This document shows, piece after piece, positions 26,618-35,620 of a DNA stretch of 64,000 nucleotides. Within the stretch, counting starts at the first letter, position 1; each line of letters starts with the position of its first letter. Below the pieces are notes generated by a model. It had not been told where the DNA came from. It made no database searches and saw nothing but the letters and a program-made list of their open reading frames with translations. Origin of the DNA: Rothia mucilaginosa (GTDB taxonomy: Bacteria > Actinomycetota > Actinomycetes > Actinomycetales > Micrococcaceae); assembly GCF_001548235.1 (NCBI RefSeq), contig NZ_AP014938.1:1302001-1366000 (forward strand), in the 5' to 3' direction. The translations under genes were made by a program, and so were the position numbers.

Positions 26618-28368
26618 TAGGATTCCTTCGGGGTAGCGGTAGCGGAGGAGTTTGCGGGGATGCGGTCCTGCTCGGTGAGCAATGCCTCGAGGTCGGCGTC
26701 GGGGCCGGGGTTGCACATGCCCATACCGGCATCGTCTGCGGCAACCTGTACTGCGGAAGGGTCGAACTTCGTTTCGAGAGTTTCGGTTCCTTCGCGGGTT
26801 TCAATGGAGACTGCCTCGGCGTGCTCAGGCTTGGAGGGGACGGGGCGCTCCACGGTCACCTCAGCTGCCTTGCCGGCGAGGGGTCCGCCCTTGCCCTTTT
26901 CTCCAGCGTCGAAGAGGGACTTGCCGCGTCGTTCCTCGCTCGGCAGCTCGATCGGGTATTTGCCGGTGAAGCATGCGGTGCACATGTTTTCGGCGGGCTG
27001 CTCGGTGGCTGCCATCATGCCGTCCTGGGAGATGAAGCCGAGAGAATCGGCACCCAGGGAGGAAGCGATTTCGTCCACGGACAGGCCGTTAGCGATCAGC
27101 TCCGCGCGGGAGGCGAAGTCAATACCGTAGAAGCAGGGCCACTTCACGGGCGGGGAGGAGATGCGCACGTGCACTTCCTTCGCGCCAGCTTCGCGGAGCA
27201 TACGCACGAGGGCACGCTGAGTGTTACCGCGAACAATGGAGTCGTCAATGACGACGAGGCGCTTACCGGCAACCACGGACTTCAGCGGGTTCAGCTTCAG
27301 GCGGATACCGAGCTGGCGGATAGTCTGCGAGGGCTGAATGAAGGTTCGGCCCACGTAGGCGTTCTTGACCAGGCCGTTACCGTAGGGGATGCCGGACTCT
27401 TCGGCGTAACCAATAGCAGCCGGAACACCGGATTCGGGGGTGGGCATGACCAGGTCAGCTTCAACAGCGTGTTCGCGGGCGAGCTGACGGCCCATTTCTA
27501 CGCGGGATTCGTAGACGCTACGGCCGGAGATGGTGGTGTCCGGGCGTGCGAGGTAGACGTACTCGAAGACGCAACCGGCGGGCTTAGCTTCTGCGAAACG
27601 CTGGGAACGCAGACCGTTCTCGTCAATGGTGAGGAATTCGCCGGGCTCCACTTCACGCACGTAGGATGCGCCGACAATATCAAGTGCCGCGGTTTCGGAT
27701 GCGACAACCCAGCCGCGCTCCAGGCGACCGAGTACGAGGGGGCGTACACCCTGCGGGTCGCGTGCGGCGTAGAGAGTGTTCTCATCCATGAAGGTGAGGC
27801 AGAAAGCACCGCGCAGGGTCGGCAACAGGTCGAGCGCTGCTTCTTCAAGGGAATCGAAGTCATGCTCTGCCAGTAGAGCCGTAACGAGTGCGGTGTCGGT
27901 GGTGTTACCCTGAGCAAGCTCACCGTGCTTGGGGGGCTTGCCGCCGTTCTTTTCGAGGATACGGTCGTAAAGGTCAGCGGAATTGGTGAGGTTACCGTTG
28001 TGCGCCAGACAGAGCGTGCCGTGCGGGGTGGTACCGAGGGTGGGTTGTGCGTTAGCCCAGTGGGATGCGCCGGTGGTGGAGTATCGGGCGTGGCCGATAG
28101 CGTGGTCGCCGGGCATGGAGCTGAGGGTGGCTTCGTCAAAGACCTGGGAGACGAGTCCCATATCTTTGTACACGTGGATGCGTTTGCCGTTACTGGTTGC
28201 GATACCTGCTGATTCCTGGCCGCGGTGCTGGAGTGCGTACAGACCGTAGTAGGTTAGCTTTGCCACGTCCTCGCCGGGTGCCCACACGCCGAAGACGCCG
28301 CAGGCGTCCTTGGGGCCGTGGTCAATCGGATCGAGGTCGTGAGTGAGTTTTCCGTCGGGACGAATCAA
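26617..28368 (-). CDS. purF: Amidophosphoribosyltransferase
   Basis: PurF transfers ammonia from glutamine to PRPP, the first committed step of purine synthesis. The N-terminal nucleophile Cys lies in ACGVFGVW after a short propeptide, and the PRPP loop is LVVIDDSIVRGNT. Four cysteines in GCVFEYVY, PCFYGID and MCTAC match the Fe-S-containing B. subtilis type. The start is uncertain. I favour TTG at 28368, which gives an actinobacterial-type propeptide (IRPDGKLTHDLDP) and has AGAAG upstream; the in-frame ATG at 28470 falls within a likely -10 (TATGCT). The C-terminal 80 residues beyond the core are Glu/Lys/Pro-rich. Confidence 0.93.
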   Translation of the reverse strand: MIRPDGKLTHDLDPIDHGPKDACGVFGVWAPGEDVAKLTYYGLYALQHRGQESAGIATSNGKRIHVYKDMGLVSQVFDEATLSSMPGDHAIGHARYSTTGASHWANAQPTLGTTPHGTLCLAHNGNLTNSADLYDRILEKNGGKPPKHGELAQGNTTDTALVTALLAEHDFDSLEEAALDLLPTLRGAFCLTFMDENTLYAARDPQGVRPLVLGRLERGWVVASETAALDIVGASYVREVEPGEFLTIDENGLRSQRFAEAKPAGCVFEYVYLARPDTTISGRSVYESRVEMGRQLAREHAVEADLVMPTPESGVPAAIGYAEESGIPYGNGLVKNAYVGRTFIQPSQTIRQLGIRLKLNPLKSVVAGKRLVVIDDSIVRGNTQRALVRMLREAGAKEVHVRISSPPVKWPCFYGIDFASRAELIANGLSVDEIASSLGADSLGFISQDGMMAATEQPAENMCTACFTGKYPIELPSEERRGKSLFDAGEKGKGGPLAGKAAEVTVERPVPSKPEHAEAVSIETREGTETLETKFDPSAVQVAADDAGMGMCNPGPDADLEALLTEQDRIPANSSATATPKES

Positions 28369-28608
28369 TTCACTTCTTTTCGACGTTGGGACTGCGGATG
28401 CGTCTGCGCAGGCGCAAGACGGACGTGTGTTTCTGTACTCGCACCTGCCTGTGTGTGCGGTAGCATACACCAGACCTTTAAAAGTGTACCGGGTTTCAAT
28501 GTAGACGTGGTGAAGGATACGCTAAATACCTCAGGATGGACCACTAGAACAGGCACCAAACACGCCAAATCACGAAAACTGCGTGGACCTGTGAGCTCGT
28601 AGCGAATT

Positions 28609-29061
28609 CTAGAAGAGCGGCAACAAACCCGAAAGGTCACTACGCTCACCCGACGCATCCAGCGCACCGGCACTCACCGCCTGCGCCCACGAACAGGCAC
28701 CCAGAACCAGCGCCGCCCACACGAGCGGACGCGCCTCCACAACGGACGGGGGAGTGCCGCGCGTATGGCGGGGGCCAGCAATACACTGAGTCACACCCAG
28801 CGGGGGTACACGCACCTCCACACTATTGCCGGGGGCGAGGGTTGCCAGCTCCTCCAAGGTGAAGCGCACAAAGGTCGCACGCACCGAGCGGGGGAGCGCG
28901 GCAAACGCCTGCTCCACCTCGGCGCTGTTCAGCAGGTACTCGCCTTGGGCATGCACATCTGCAGGCTCGCCGACTGCCGCACGCTGCGTCTCAAAGAAAG
29001 CACGCACTTCGCGTACCGCCGCCATGCCCGCTTCTTCGCTGGTCTTACGCCGAATCGCCAT
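28609..29061 (-). CDS. Sterol-carrier-protein-like small protein
   Basis: This 150-residue protein resembles the bacterial SCP orthologue family (PF17844) of actinobacteria. Conserved-looking stretches are RATFVRFTLEELA, GNSVEVRVPPLG and ARPLVWAALVLG. It probably binds a hydrophobic ligand or is a maleylpyruvate-isomerase-like relative. It lies between asparaginase II and purF; its ATG is two bases after the asparaginase stop, so the pair is probably one transcript. A location upstream of purF is common in relatives. Exact function unknown. Confidence 0.65.
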   Translation of the reverse strand: MAIRRKTSEEAGMAAVREVRAFFETQRAAVGEPADVHAQGEYLLNSAEVEQAFAALPRSVRATFVRFTLEELATLAPGNSVEVRVPPLGVTQCIAGPRHTRGTPPSVVEARPLVWAALVLGACSWAQAVSAGALDASGERSDLSGLLPLF

Positions 29062-29063
29062 GA

Positions 29064-30191
29064 CTAGTTCTCTTCCGGGGAGCCGGGAACCAAATCCTCG
29101 CGGGTGAAAAGCTCCTCATGTACGCGCAGCTCACCCACCACAACCGGCTTGCCGTCCACGTAGCCGCCGGTCACCGGACGCACCACCAGCGCGAGCAGGC
29201 GCTCGCATTCCTCGGCGCTCAGGTAGCCGCCAGCTTGCAGAGCACGCAGAGCCACGGCGTACATGGCGCGGTGCGAACCGTCGCTCATCTTCACCACCAC
29301 GGACGCGCCCGAACGCAGACCAATGCAGAGCACGCCCTCCGCGCCGCCCTTGACGATTGCGTCCAGTTCTTCGCTGAGCACGGTGTCGGGGGAGCCGGGT
29401 GCCTGAATCAGTTCGGGGTAGTCCACCATGGCGGTGGCGACCGTGGAGGCGCGCGCATCCGCCCCGAGGTTGCGGATTGCTGAGCCGAGGGTCGAGTAGG
29501 CGCGTGCGGCACCGGCAAGGGAGACGGCGTGCACGGGTGCGCCGCAACCGTCAACGCCGATGGTGGCTACCGGCTCGCCGGTGAACGCCTCAATTTCTTC
29601 GGTGATGACCTGCTGCAGCGGGTGTGCGGGGTCGAGGTAGTTGTGCAGGGTCCAATTCTGCGAGCCCTCTTCGAGGTCGCCGCGCTCAAGCTTGGCGGTG
29701 CACGCCCACAGGAATGCTGCGTGCTTGCCGGAGCAGGGGTGCGCCAGGGCAGTAGCGGCAAGGTTCGCCTGAGTCATTGCCTGGCGTGCCTGCTTATCGG
29801 CAGGGAGCATGGGCTTGAGCGCCAGGTTTGCCGGGGTGAGCGGGTTGGTTTCGGTGCTGCCCTGGGTGAGTACGTCCTGCACGGCGCGCATCTGTTCGAA
29901 GGTGCCGCGGTGCGAACCGCAGGCGATGGCGACCTGGGAACCGCGCAGGGGTGCGCCCGCCTTCATAGATCCGATGGCCTGCAGTGGCTTGAGCGCCGAG
30001 CGCAAGAAGAAAGGCTTGCGGGCGTCGCCGAGGCTCAGGGCGACTTCTCCCTTGGGAGAGAGGACGACGAGGCGTCCGCGGTAGGTGGCTTCGACTAGGT
30101 CGTTGCGGGTGAGCTGCGCGAGTTCTACGTCGAAGGCGCTGCTGTGGTCGGTGGTGTGAGTGGTTGCCTGTGGGGTGGTGCTGTTGGTCAT
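29064..30191 (-). CDS. L-asparaginase II family protein
   Basis: This 375-residue protein is of the PF06089 asparaginase type, distinct from the classical E. coli families. Visible marks are SALKPLQAIGS, ACGSHRG, CSGKHAAFLW and GVDGCGAPVHAVSL. It should hydrolyse asparagine to aspartate and ammonia in the cytoplasm; no signal peptide is present. The ATG has TAAACT (30198-30203) ending six bases upstream and no clear ribosome site, so the mRNA is probably leaderless. It heads a unit with the SCP-like gene. Confidence 0.85.
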   Translation of the reverse strand: MTNSTTPQATTHTTDHSSAFDVELAQLTRNDLVEATYRGRLVVLSPKGEVALSLGDARKPFFLRSALKPLQAIGSMKAGAPLRGSQVAIACGSHRGTFEQMRAVQDVLTQGSTETNPLTPANLALKPMLPADKQARQAMTQANLAATALAHPCSGKHAAFLWACTAKLERGDLEEGSQNWTLHNYLDPAHPLQQVITEEIEAFTGEPVATIGVDGCGAPVHAVSLAGAARAYSTLGSAIRNLGADARASTVATAMVDYPELIQAPGSPDTVLSEELDAIVKGGAEGVLCIGLRSGASVVVKMSDGSHRAMYAVALRALQAGGYLSAEECERLLALVVRPVTGGYVDGKPVVVGELRVHEELFTREDLVPGSPEEN

Positions 30192-30762
30192 TCTTCTAGT
30201 TTAAACGGGGCGTGCGGCTTGACCCTATTTGTCTCTGGTGGCGCGGAGCTAGGATGGGCTGGCACCGTCGAGGGAGAGCCCTGTGAAGAGATTCACGTTT
30301 ACTGCGAGTTGAAGCTATGAGTAATTCATTTTTATAATTGAAGTGTGCTCAAGCGCAACGGGTAAGACTAAGGTAAGTGAGCGAGGCGCAGCCCGCACGA
30401 ACCGAAAAACCCAGCACCGCATAGGACCGACCACGATTGACGCCCGACGAACCATTCTGGCGCCTCGACGTACCGCCTCATGAACATGGCGATGACCAAG
30501 GCAGCGGCAGATGAGCAAAACCCCACCCCGTCAATCGATGAGCTATGAGTGTATCCACGGTTCATCATCTCTGACATGCCCCAATATGCAGTCTGAGAAC
30601 GGGCGTAATGTATCCAGTACGCAATTGATGCAGTCCCGGGGCCTCTATATCTAGGCGAAACTAGTTAGACGTGACCCGGTACGAGTATGCATCGCTTAAT
30701 GCCCCTTACCCCTCAACTCACTCTTGATTGGTGAGCGGCAAACCATGTAAAGGAGTACATCC
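30192..30762. other. Unexplained 571-base intergenic region
   Basis: Holds the asparaginase promoter at its left end and a good ribosome site for the transporter at its right end. Between them is mixed-composition sequence. On the minus strand a stop-free stretch of about 105 codons (to 30368) encodes Ala/Tyr/Met-rich residues with no good start or ribosome site. It could be a decayed gene. Nothing was recognised. Confidence 0.4.
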
Positions 30763-31104
30763 ATGGCAGAGCAGAACAACACCTCCGCAAACACCTCCGC
30801 ACAGAACGTCTCCCCCAAGGGTGGCGTGGGCGTGGATTCTGAATTCCACGCAAAGTTCTTCCCCATCCTGGCTCGCGTTGCTTCTGTGACCGCAGTGCTC
30901 ATGTATGTCTTCTACTTCCCGCAGATTATCGGTAACCTGAACGGTCACAAGGGTGACTGGATCCAGCCGCTGGTCGCTGCGGTGAACTGCACCCTGTGGG
31001 TTCTGTACGGTCTGTGGCGCCCCAAGAAGGATGTTCCGATTATCATCGCGAACCTCCCGGGTATTGTCTTCGGTGGTGTGGCTGCCATTACCGCCCTCAT
31101 CTAG
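30763..31104 (+). CDS. SemiSWEET-type small sugar transporter
   Basis: This 113-residue protein has a disordered start (about 1-28) and three membrane helices: ILARVASVTAVLMYVFYFPQ, PLVAAVNCTLWVLYGLW and PIIIANLPGIVFGGVAAITA. The PQ motif in YFPQII and the conserved Trp-Pro/Asn pocket (VNCTLW, IIANLPG) fit SemiSWEET proteins, which work as dimers and move mono- or disaccharides down a gradient. AAAGGAG lies eight bases before the ATG. Single-gene unit with its own terminator; substrate unknown. Confidence 0.85.
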   Translation: MAEQNNTSANTSAQNVSPKGGVGVDSEFHAKFFPILARVASVTAVLMYVFYFPQIIGNLNGHKGDWIQPLVAAVNCTLWVLYGLWRPKKDVPIIIANLPGIVFGGVAAITALI

Positions 31105-31143
31105 TGCTTTTAGCTTGATTCGGTAGCTTCGGTTACCGCGCTG

Positions 31144-31206
31144 TGCGGCTCTTCTCTAGCGTGCATTCTTACGAATGTGCCGCTACATGAGAAGAGCCGC
31201 ATTTTT
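31144..31206 (+). terminator. Terminator after the SemiSWEET gene
   Basis: Perfect 13-bp stem TGCGGCTCTTCTC / GAGAAGAGCCGCA with a long loop and TTTTT. Confidence 0.85.
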
Positions 31207-31255
31207 AGTGAGCCCAGCTCACGTTTTTAGAGTGATACCGGGTACCCTGAATAGC

Positions 31256-32539
31256 ATGAAGGTTTTGGTACTGGGCCCCGGCGGCCGCGAACACGCAATT
31301 ATTCGAGCGCTTCTGCGCGACCCTGAGGTAACCGAGGTGCACAGCGCCCCCGGCAACGCCGGCATTGCCCAGGATGTTCCCGTCCATGCAATTGATGCGA
31401 ATGACCCCGCCCAGGCAACCGCCCTGGCACGCGAACTGAACGCCGACCTGGTCGTTATTGGCCCGGAGGCGCCGCTGGTCGCCGGTGTTTCTGACGCACT
31501 GCGTGAGGCGGGTTTTGATGTTTTCGGCCCCTCCGCAGCTGCCGCTCAGCTGGAGGGTTCTAAGGCTTTCGCTAAGCAGGTCATGGAAGAGGCTTCCGTG
31601 CCGACTGCCCGCGCTTACGTGGCAACGAATGCTGCTGAGGCGCAGGCTGCCCTGGACGAGTTCGGTGCACCCTATGTGGTGAAGGACGACGGCCTGGCAG
31701 CAGGTAAGGGCGTTGTGGTGACCGAGGACCGCACCGCAGCACTGGAGCACGCTCAGGCTTGCTTCAACGCTGGCGGTACCGTGGTCATCGAAGAGTTCCT
31801 GGACGGCCCCGAGGTGTCCCTCTTCGTCATTTCTGACGGTAAGAACGTTCTGCCGCTGTCCCCGGCTCAGGACTTCAAGCGCATTTTTGACAACGATGAG
31901 GGCCCGAATACCGGCGGTATGGGCGCCTACACCCCGCTTCCCTGGCTGCCCGAGGGCTTCGTGCAGGAGGTCGTGGAGAAGGTTGCCCGCCCGACCGTGG
32001 CTCGTATGGCTGAGCGCGGCACCCCGTTCGTGGGTGTGCTCTTCTGCGGCCTGGCTGTGACCAGCCGCGGCGTGCGCGTTATCGAGTTCAACGCCCGCTT
32101 TGGCGACCCGGAAACCCAGGCGGTTCTGGCGCGTCTGCGCACCCCGCTGGGTCAGCTGCTGCGTGCGGCTGCTCGCGGTGAAATTTCTGAGGGTACCGAG
32201 CTGGATTGGGATCCCCGCACCGCAGTGGACGTGGTTATGGCTGCTGAGAACTACCCTGACACTCCCCGCAAGGGTGACGTTATCTCCGGCCTGGATGAGG
32301 CGAACGCCCTGGAGGGCGTGCACGTGATTCACGCGGGCACCGTGGTTTCCGGCGAGGAAATCCACACCGCCGGCGGCCGCGTGCTGGCCGTCGTGGCGCT
32401 CGGTGAGAACCTGGGCGCCGCCCGCGACGCCGCCTACGAGGGCGTTCGCGCTATCTCCTGGGCTGGCGCGCAGTACCGCACCGACATCGCGCTGAAGGCT
32501 GTGGAGAACCGCATCCACATTCCCGCCCCGCGCGGCTAA
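31256..32539 (+). CDS. purD: Phosphoribosylamine-glycine ligase
   Basis: The 427-residue ATP-grasp enzyme makes GAR from phosphoribosylamine, glycine and ATP, the second purine step. It begins MKVLVLGPGGREHAI; then VIGPEAPLVAG, the ATP-grasp loop KDDGLAAGKGVVV and the metal site EFNARFGDPETQ are all intact. The ATG at 31256 is chosen because PurD starts this way. TACCCT (31243-31248) ends seven bases upstream and no ribosome site exists, so it is probably leaderless. An upstream in-frame ATG at 31175 lies inside the previous terminator. Confidence 0.96.
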   Translation: MKVLVLGPGGREHAIIRALLRDPEVTEVHSAPGNAGIAQDVPVHAIDANDPAQATALARELNADLVVIGPEAPLVAGVSDALREAGFDVFGPSAAAAQLEGSKAFAKQVMEEASVPTARAYVATNAAEAQAALDEFGAPYVVKDDGLAAGKGVVVTEDRTAALEHAQACFNAGGTVVIEEFLDGPEVSLFVISDGKNVLPLSPAQDFKRIFDNDEGPNTGGMGAYTPLPWLPEGFVQEVVEKVARPTVARMAERGTPFVGVLFCGLAVTSRGVRVIEFNARFGDPETQAVLARLRTPLGQLLRAAARGEISEGTELDWDPRTAVDVVMAAENYPDTPRKGDVISGLDEANALEGVHVIHAGTVVSGEEIHTAGGRVLAVVALGENLGAARDAAYEGVRAISWAGAQYRTDIALKAVENRIHIPAPRG

Positions 32540-32549
32540 AACCTAAGGT

Positions 32550-32594
32550 GACCGGCTTCCCCGCTTGAGGGTGGGGGAGCCGGTCGCTTCTTTG
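32550..32594 (+). terminator. purD terminator
   Basis: Stem GACCGGCTTCCCC / GGGGGAGCCGGTC followed by GCTTCTTT. Confidence 0.8.
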
Positions 32595-32807
32595 CCACTC
32601 GCTTCTTTATCCCTCGCAGCCTCAGCTTTTCCCGGGTTCATTTCCTCGGCTCGGGGTGCTGTCGGCGGCGACCGGGGTAGGTTGGGCTCTCAAGATTGTG
32701 CCGTATTGATGACTGGTTGGCACTATCGGTAGCCGCACCTGTCGCGGTATTGTAATTACACAGACTTTTTGCATCCACATCACACCACCTCATCAGGAGA
32801 AATTCTC

Positions 32808-33734
32808 ATGACTTCTCGTTCTAACCCCGTGGAAATCCCGGGCTGGACTCACATTTATTCCGGCAAGGTCCGTGACCTGTACGTTCCGAATGAGGAACGT
32901 TTTGACGCTACCGGCTTGACTGTCAATGATGACGCTGAGCTGCGTGCCGGTTCGGTCATGGTTGTTGCCTCGGACCGTATTAGCGCGTTTGACCGTATTC
33001 TACCCACCGAGATCCCGGATAAGGGCAAGATTCTGACTCAGATGTCCCTGTGGTGGTTTGAGCAGCTTAAGCAGGTTCCGAACCACGTGTTGTCCACTGA
33101 CGTTCCGGATGTTGTGGCTGGTCGAGCAATGATTTGCCGCTCCCTGAACATGTTCCCGGTGGAGTGCATTGTGCGCGGTTACCTGACCGGTTCGGGTTTG
33201 GCTGTGTACAACGAGACTGGTGAGATTGCTGGCGTGAAGCTGCCTGCGGGTCTGGTGGATGGTTCCCGCCTGGACACCCCGATTTTCACTCCGACCGGTA
33301 AGGCTGAGGTGGGTGAGCATGATGAGCTGGTGACCCGTGAGGAGCTGTACGCTGAGGTTGGTCAGCCGGTGGGTGAGCGCCTGGAGGAGCTGAGCCTGAG
33401 CCTGTACACCACTGCGGAGAAGATTGCTCGTGAGCAGGGCATTATTCTGGCGGATACCAAGATGGAGTTCGGTACTGATTCGTACCGCGGCGAGATCACC
33501 CTGGGTGATGAGGTTCTGACTCCGGATTCTTCGCGTTTCTGGGACGCTCAGCAGTATGAGCCGGGTCGTGCGCAGCCGAGCTTTGATAAGCAGTATGTGC
33601 GTGACTGGTTGCGTTCCCCGGAGGCGGGTTGGGACGGTTCGGATAACGTGCCGCACCTGCCTGAGGAGGTTGTGGAGAAGACTCGTGCCCGTTACGTTGA
33701 GGCGTATGAGCGTCTGACCGGCACGAAGTTCTAA
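32808..33734 (+). CDS. purC: Phosphoribosylaminoimidazole-succinocarboxamide synthase
   Basis: The 308-residue SAICAR synthase joins aspartate to CAIR with ATP. Marks: YSGKVRDLY near the N-terminus, VVASDRISAFDRILP, RGYLTGSG, KAEVGEHDELV and ADTKMEFG. Length is typical of the actinobacterial form. AGGAGA lies eight bases before the ATG; an in-frame ATG at 32769 lies upstream of it and is not supported. Codon choice (more T-ending codons) differs a little from purD. Its terminator is the left copy of the islet's flanking repeat. Confidence 0.95.
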   Translation: MTSRSNPVEIPGWTHIYSGKVRDLYVPNEERFDATGLTVNDDAELRAGSVMVVASDRISAFDRILPTEIPDKGKILTQMSLWWFEQLKQVPNHVLSTDVPDVVAGRAMICRSLNMFPVECIVRGYLTGSGLAVYNETGEIAGVKLPAGLVDGSRLDTPIFTPTGKAEVGEHDELVTREELYAEVGQPVGERLEELSLSLYTTAEKIAREQGIILADTKMEFGTDSYRGEITLGDEVLTPDSSRFWDAQQYEPGRAQPSFDKQYVRDWLRSPEAGWDGSDNVPHLPEEVVEKTRARYVEAYERLTGTKF

Positions 33735-33765
33735 ACCGAATATTCGGGCTCAATAAGTCTTTGAT

Positions 33766-33811
33766 AAAGGGCGGTGCCCCGGAAGGTCATTCTTCCGGGG
33801 CACCGCCCTTT
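33766..33811 (+). terminator. purC terminator (left copy)
   Basis: A 20-bp stem starting AAAGGGCGGTGCCCCGGAAG with a six-base loop and a short T run. An almost identical copy lies at 38891-38935. Confidence 0.9.
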
Positions 33812-33851
33812 AGCTATGTGGGTTTATGCGATTGAGGGGGAAGCCTAGCCG
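33767..33851. repeat. Left 85-bp flanking direct repeat of the islet
   Basis: Nearly identical to 38891-38976 (two substitutions or one indel near 33838). It spans the terminator, the following spacer and the last bases of the lldR-like gene on the complement (CTAGCCG includes its stop). The duplication brackets a 5-kb block absent from the inferred ancestral order. Confidence 0.95.
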
Positions 33852-33976
33852 TTGCACTTATCTTCGCTGTGAATGTCTCTGGAAGTCTATAAAACGTCCT
33901 GAATCTATTCTTGATACGATACACACAAGTAGATATTTATATGATTTAAATCACTACATAATGATGCAGATTTTCA

Positions 33977-34006
33977 TTGCATCTAAATATAGAGCCTTGC
34001 TATGAT
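33977..34006 (+). promoter_or_regulatory. Candidate promoter of the secreted-protein gene
   Basis: TTGCAT, 18-base spacer, TGC-TATGAT (extended -10 at 33998-34006). It would give a 5' leader of about 170 bases. Confidence 0.45.
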
Positions 34007-34025
34007 TCTTCTACCGTCTAACAAG

Positions 34026-34049
34026 TTGCGTTTTTTATATAAAACGCAA
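34026..34049 (+). other. AT-rich hairpin in the leader of the secreted-protein gene
   Basis: Perfect nine-base arms TTGCGTTTT / AAAACGCAA with a TTATAT loop lie between the candidate promoter and the gene. The arm after the loop is not followed by a T run, so an mRNA-stabilising or regulatory role is possible. The whole gap 33852-34184 is AT-rich and holds no gene. Confidence 0.5.
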
Positions 34050-34184
34050 TAAATCACATATGTAAGTTGCATGATCCCCTTTATGCGGTGAATCGATGTA
34101 AATAGTTATATGTCGACAAGATGGTATATCCACTCATGGGGGTCAGTAATTCAGACTCCTACCTAAGCAATAAGGAGATTCGCT

Positions 34185-34517
34185 ATGTCGCGTTCTACTT
34201 TTGTCCGTGCGTTGTCCGCTATCGGCGTTGCCGCCGCCTTGTCGGTTGGGGCAGCTATGCCCGCTGCTCACGCTGATTTTCACGCATACGACCATGTTGG
34301 TCTCAAGGGTGAACTGGTTCGTTCTGGTTTCAGCAACTTCATCGATGTCCCCGACAATATGCTTTCGTCAGCAGCCAACTGGACCGGCGGCCATCTCAGG
34401 GGTATTAACACTAACTGGTGGGGAAACAATGTTACCTTCCACATTAACCCAGGACAGGTGTTTTACTATGTTGGTGATACCGCCAACGACACTACTGATT
34501 ATGTAGTTTCCCGGTAA
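34185..34517 (+). CDS. Small secreted crystallin/I36-like protein
   Basis: The 110-residue precursor has a Sec signal peptide (about 1-30, cleavage near AAHADF), leaving a mature protein of about 80 residues. The mature part is rich in aromatics, Asn and Gly without cysteine (VGLKGELVRSGFSNFIDVPD, then SSAANWTGG). The Y/F-x-x-x-x-x-G and D-x-x-x-S-S pattern resembles beta/gamma-crystallin folds such as peptidase inhibitor family I36 or small secreted bacteriocins; the match is by eye and weak. AAGGAG lies seven bases before the ATG. A stable hairpin follows, as expected if this is made in excess over the downstream genes. Confidence 0.6.
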   Translation: MSRSTFVRALSAIGVAAALSVGAAMPAAHADFHAYDHVGLKGELVRSGFSNFIDVPDNMLSSAANWTGGHLRGINTNWWGNNVTFHINPGQVFYYVGDTANDTTDYVVSR

Positions 34518-34540
34518 CTACGACACTACATCTGTCAGAG

Positions 34541-34575
34541 GGTAGGAGCCTACTCTTAGGGTTTAGGCTCCTACC
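34541..34575 (+). terminator. Hairpin / partial terminator after the small secreted protein
   Basis: Perfect 12-bp stem GGTAGGAGCCTA / TAGGCTCCTACC with no T run. It may allow partial read-through into the lipoprotein gene. Confidence 0.6.
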
Positions 34576-34601
34576 TTCCCTGCTCCTTACTGTTGAGAAA
34601 G

Positions 34602-35513
34602 ATGAAGTCCATGGCAAAGAAGCCCTTCACACCCCTCGCCCTTATCGGTATTGCCTGTTGCCTGGGCGTATCGAGTTGCTCCACCACTGTTGAAGTTAAG
34701 CAAGACATTCGTAATGTCCTGGCAAGCTACGAGAATCCCTCCCCGGATATTAACGTGGCCCTCGTCAACGAGGTCAAAAAGTGCATGAGTGAGAAGTCCT
34801 TCACCTACTCCGGTAGCCAGAACATTATTGACGGCAGCTCCGTTCATGAACTTGCGATGAGTGACGCCCACTTCGCCAACGAAGAAGCGGCCACCCAAGG
34901 GTACTTATCCACCCGGCAGGGCAACGCTAGCTCCAGCAATGCACCCGCGATGGAAAACCCGGCATATCGGAAAGCATTTCAAGGCGACCCCCAAGCCGCA
35001 GACAGCAAAACCGTTACCATCACGATGAGTAACGGTTCCCAGACCGGCATGGCAACAGATTCATGCCTGGGACGTGCGGCAGAGGCTGTCTTTGGCTCAG
35101 CAGAAAACTACCTCAAATACATCAACTTCATTAACGAGCTCATCGTGGGTGGATCCAAAAATAACGCAGTAGAAGAAATGGGGAAATACTACCGTAATGA
35201 CACCACCTACGGTGCATGCATGAAAGAAAGCGGATACACCGATATCCAGCACTTCGGAGATGCTCCCAGCTACGCAGAGAAAACCTGGGGTAAGTATAAG
35301 GCAGCCAATGCCGCCGCCAATGCGGAAGAGCAATCCCTAGCTCATGCTGACTACAACTGCCAAAAGTCCACTGGAATCCTGACTAAGGCACAGAATATCT
35401 ACTACGAAAAGGCTGCGACCTGGCTCAATGAGCATGAGCCGCTCATCCTTGAAGTACGCGATATTGAACGTCAGGCACAGGAGCGTGCCGCAGCTCTAGT
35501 CAACGGCAACTAG
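34602..35513 (+). CDS. Unrecognised lipoprotein of the islet
   Basis: A protein of about 303 residues with a lipoprotein signal (IACCLGVSSC, lipid-modified Cys about 26). The rest is mainly helical and contains KKCMSEKSFTYSG, DSCLGRAAEAVFG, GACMKESGYTDI and YNCQKSTG, that is four further cysteines each in a C-x3-5-(S/G)-(F/Y)-like setting; two have the KCM-x-E/x-G-(F/Y) form seen in uncharacterised actinobacterial lipoproteins. A start at 34602 or 34611 is possible; neither has an ideal ribosome site. I do not know its function. It could be a substrate-holding or self-protection lipoprotein for the adjacent exporter (context only). Confidence 0.7.
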   Translation: MKSMAKKPFTPLALIGIACCLGVSSCSTTVEVKQDIRNVLASYENPSPDINVALVNEVKKCMSEKSFTYSGSQNIIDGSSVHELAMSDAHFANEEAATQGYLSTRQGNASSSNAPAMENPAYRKAFQGDPQAADSKTVTITMSNGSQTGMATDSCLGRAAEAVFGSAENYLKYINFINELIVGGSKNNAVEEMGKYYRNDTTYGACMKESGYTDIQHFGDAPSYAEKTWGKYKAANAAANAEEQSLAHADYNCQKSTGILTKAQNIYYEKAATWLNEHEPLILEVRDIERQAQERAAALVNGN

Positions 35514-35576
35514 CCAACGGCAACCAGTAAACGCTGATTCCTCGTTGGACATTTTCTAGCGAAAATTTTCTACCGG

Positions 35577-35620
35577 TCCTCTGCTCTCAACCGCGTTCAC
35601 CCGCGGATGAGAGCAGAGGA
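35577..35620 (+). terminator. Hairpin between lipoprotein and exporter genes
   Basis: Stem TCCTCTGCTCTCA / TGAGAGCAGAGGA plus an inner CCGCG/CGCGG helix, without a strong T run. It suggests the exporter genes form a second unit. Confidence 0.65.

Noticed and set aside
28368..28470. purF start at the upstream ATG 28470.
   Set aside because: It overlaps a likely -10 sequence and would give an abnormal N-terminal extension before the nucleophile Cys.
34185..34517. Assignment of the small secreted protein to the lactococcin 972 bacteriocin family.
   Set aside because: The Trp/Gly/Tyr pattern and C-terminal aromatic ending of that family are not present; a crystallin/I36-like fold fits better, and even that is tentative.
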